DNA of 64,000 nucleotides from Caenimonas koreensis DSM 17982 (lineage in GTDB: Bacteria > Pseudomonadota > Gammaproteobacteria > Burkholderiales > Burkholderiaceae_C), in the NCBI RefSeq assembly GCF_009646335.1, contig NZ_WJBU01000009.1:186001-250000 (forward strand), read 5' to 3'. The position numbers were made by a program, and so were the translations under genes. This document shows positions 61,982-64,000 of the stretch, one piece after another (within the stretch, counting starts at the first letter, position 1; the number at the start of each line of letters is the position of its first letter). The notes beneath the pieces were generated by a model that was not told the DNA's origin, made no database searches, and worked only from the letters and a program-made list of their open reading frames with translations.

Positions 61982-63790
61982 CTAGAACGTACGCACCTTC
62001 GGCGGCACCGAATCAACCGTCAGGGGCGTGAGCTTCACGGGCTTGTACGACAGGCGGCTGCCTTCGCTGTACCAGAGCGAATGCTTCATCCAGTTCTTGT
62101 CGTCGCGGCCCATGGGCGCGTCGGCGTCTTCCACCGGGCGCTCGTAGTCGCTCACCATGTGCGCGCCGCGGCATTCCTTGCGCGCTGCTGCAGAAACGAT
62201 GGTGGCCTGCGCGCATTCGATCAGGTTCTCGACCTCCAGCGCTTCGATGCGGGCGGTGTTGAACACCTTCGACTTGTCCTTCAGGCCAAGCGAATCAACA
62301 CGGGCGCGCAGGTCAGCGATCTTGGTCACGCCCTGGTCCATGCTGGCCTGCGTGCGGAACACACCGGCATGCAGTTGCATCGACGCGCGGATGTCGTTGG
62401 CGACGTCTTGTGCGTACTCGCCGCTGGCGGTGTCTTCCAGGCGGTTCAGGCGCGTCAGGGTGCGGTCAAGTGCATCCTTGGGCAGCGGCTTGTGGACCTG
62501 GTTCTTGTTGTTGAATTCGACGATGTGGTTGCCCGCCGCGCGGCCGAACACCAGCAGGTCGAGCAGCGAGTTGGTGCCCAGCCGGTTCGCGCCGTGAACG
62601 CTCACGCATGAGCATTCGCCCACTGCATACAGGCCGTTGACCACGGCGTTGTGCTCGTCGCCCTTTTGCACGACAACCTGGCCGTGGATGTTGGTCGGGA
62701 TGCCGCCCATCTGGTAGTGAATCGTCGGCACCACCGGGATCGGCTCCTTGGTGATGTCGACGTTGGCGAAGTTCACGCCAATCTCGTACACCGAGGGCAG
62801 GCGCTTGTGGATCGTCTCCGCGCCCAGGTGGTCGAGCTTGAGCAGCACGTAATCCTTGTTGGGGCCACAGCCGCGGCCTTCCTTGATTTCCTGGTCCATT
62901 GAGCGTGACACGAAGTCGCGCGGCGCCAGGTCTTTCAGCGTGGGCGCATAGCGCTCCATGAAGCGTTCGCCATTGCTGTTGAGCAAGATGGCGCCTTCGC
63001 CGCGGCAGCCTTCGGTGAGCAGCACGCCCGCGCCGGCCACGCCGGTCGGGTGGAACTGCCAGAACTCCATGTCTTCGAGCGGAATGCCTGCGCGCGCCGC
63101 CATGCCCAGGCCGTCGCCGGTGTTGATGAAGGCATTGGTGGAGGCAGCGAAGATGCGGCCTGCGCCGCCGGTGGCCAGCAGCGTGGTCTTGGCTTCGAGC
63201 ACATGCAGCTCGCCGGTTTCCATCTCGAGTGCGGACACGCCGACGACATCACCTTCCGCGTCGCGGATCAGGTCGAGAGCCATCCATTCGACGAAGAAGC
63301 TCGTCTTGGCCTTGACGTTCTGCTGGTACAGCGTGTGCAGCATGGCGTGACCGGTACGGTCAGCCGCCGCGCAGGCGCGTTGCACAGGCTTTTCGCCGTA
63401 GTTGGCGGTGTGCCCGCCGAACGGGCGCTGGTAGATGGAGCCGTCGGCATTGCGGTCGAACGGCATACCCATGTGTTCGAGCTCATACACCACGCGCGGT
63501 GCTTCGCGGCACATGTACTCGATGGCGTCCTGGTCGCCGAGCCAGTCGGAGCCCTTGACGGTGTCGTAGAAGTGGTAGTGCCAGTTGTCTTCGGACATGT
63601 TGCCGAGCGAGGCGCCGATGCCGCCTTGCGCAGCTACAGTGTGCGAGCGTGTCGGGAAGACTTTGGAGAGCACGGCGACGTTGAGGCCGGCGCGCGCCAG
63701 CTGCAGCGAGGCACGCATGCCGGAGCCGCCGGCGCCGATGATGACGACGTCGAACTTGCGGCGGGAAACGTTGGTGGAGGTGTAGCTCAT
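61982..63790 (-). CDS. sdhA: Succinate dehydrogenase flavoprotein subunit
   Basis: 602 residues. FAD-binding IIGAGGSGMRASLQLARAG, the flavin-linked His in SHTVAAQGG, and the active-site region HPTGVAGAGVLLTEGCRGEG-like block (FHPTGVAGAGVLLTEGCRG). C-terminal fumarate-reductase-type domain complete. ATG at 63790 with GGAG upstream, 4 bases after sdhD. Confidence 0.97.
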   Translation of the reverse strand: MSYTSTNVSRRKFDVVIIGAGGSGMRASLQLARAGLNVAVLSKVFPTRSHTVAAQGGIGASLGNMSEDNWHYHFYDTVKGSDWLGDQDAIEYMCREAPRVVYELEHMGMPFDRNADGSIYQRPFGGHTANYGEKPVQRACAAADRTGHAMLHTLYQQNVKAKTSFFVEWMALDLIRDAEGDVVGVSALEMETGELHVLEAKTTLLATGGAGRIFAASTNAFINTGDGLGMAARAGIPLEDMEFWQFHPTGVAGAGVLLTEGCRGEGAILLNSNGERFMERYAPTLKDLAPRDFVSRSMDQEIKEGRGCGPNKDYVLLKLDHLGAETIHKRLPSVYEIGVNFANVDITKEPIPVVPTIHYQMGGIPTNIHGQVVVQKGDEHNAVVNGLYAVGECSCVSVHGANRLGTNSLLDLLVFGRAAGNHIVEFNNKNQVHKPLPKDALDRTLTRLNRLEDTASGEYAQDVANDIRASMQLHAGVFRTQASMDQGVTKIADLRARVDSLGLKDKSKVFNTARIEALEVENLIECAQATIVSAAARKECRGAHMVSDYERPVEDADAPMGRDDKNWMKHSLWYSEGSRLSYKPVKLTPLTVDSVPPKVRTF

Positions 63791-63794
63791 TTTT

Positions 63795-64000
63795 TTAAAG
63801 TCTCCAGAGGACCTGGATGGCCCAACCGGCGCAGCTCACGAGCCACACGATGACGAAGATCTGGAGGAAAAGCTTGATGGCGACGGGCTTGACGTAGTCC
63901 ATGAGGACGTCACGCATGCCCACCCAGACGTGCAGCAGCAGCGAAACGATGACGGTGAACGTCAGCACTTTCATCCACTGCGCAGCAAAAATGCCTGCCC
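63795..64000 (-). CDS. sdhD: Succinate dehydrogenase membrane anchor SdhD (C-terminal part, cut by window edge)
   Basis: About 68 residues seen: two hydrophobic helices with HVWVGMRDVLMDYVKP between them, the SdhD signature after the haem-b region. TAA at 63797-63795. The start lies beyond the window. It holds the complex in the inner membrane. Confidence 0.92.
   Translation of the reverse strand, partial: AGIFAAQWMKVLTFTVIVSLLLHVWVGMRDVLMDYVKPVAIKLFLQIFVIVWLVSCAGWAIQVLWRL

Overview
The window is about 64 kb of GC-rich bacterial chromosome. The conserved blocks leuC-leuD-leuB-asd-fimV-truA-trpF-trpB-trpA-accD and sdhD-sdhA-sdhB-sdhE-gltA, together with lysS, YggT and LON-domain genes, point to a betaproteobacterium of the order Burkholderiales, most likely family Comamonadaceae. 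That placement rests on gene order and protein style; no marker tree could be run.

Region 1 (1-4836) holds housekeeping genes: the end of nagZ, an orphan periplasmic binding protein, and lysS followed by a short Hsp70-type gene. Region 2 (4895-22581) is a surface-glycan locus in three parts. The first is a plus-strand set: MurJ-type flippase, HpcH/HpaI aldolase, initiating sugar-phosphate transferase, AsnB. The second is a minus-strand, translationally coupled set of four poorly characterised genes (9532-13935). The third is a divergent eight-gene operon (13969-22581) that has every activity needed to make a CMP-activated legionaminic-type nonulosonic acid, including an aminotransferase fused to CBS domains. 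LON-domain and YggT genes follow.

Region 3 (about 23.9-47.1 kb) is accessory DNA. It starts with a PIN/HTH toxin-antitoxin pair. An island follows, with a P4-type integrase at its right end (45549-46859), AlpA, a HigBA-like pair, a ParB-like protein, DUF932 and a NYN-domain protein. Scars and fragments lie between them: a ParB/ATPase deletion junction, radC, a frameshifted MBL hydrolase and a 5'-short DUF4010 gene. The main cargo is a nitrite and nitric-oxide reduction module: norR, nirK, ric, quinol nor, azurin, nsrR, nnrS, a truncated-type globin, a cupin, a DUF305 membrane protein and two small membrane proteins. The nirK promoter carries three NorR-type sites and a sigma-54 promoter. A second control region has an NsrR-type operator and an FNR-type box. 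No nitrate or nitrous-oxide reductase is visible, so this segment would cover nitrite to N2O only. The island meets the core at a 3' half of a tRNA-Phe-like gene directly beside accD.

Region 4 (47090-64000, all minus strand) is core metabolism: fatty-acid, tryptophan, leucine and aspartate-family synthesis, pseudouridylation, the FimV scaffold, citrate synthase and succinate dehydrogenase.
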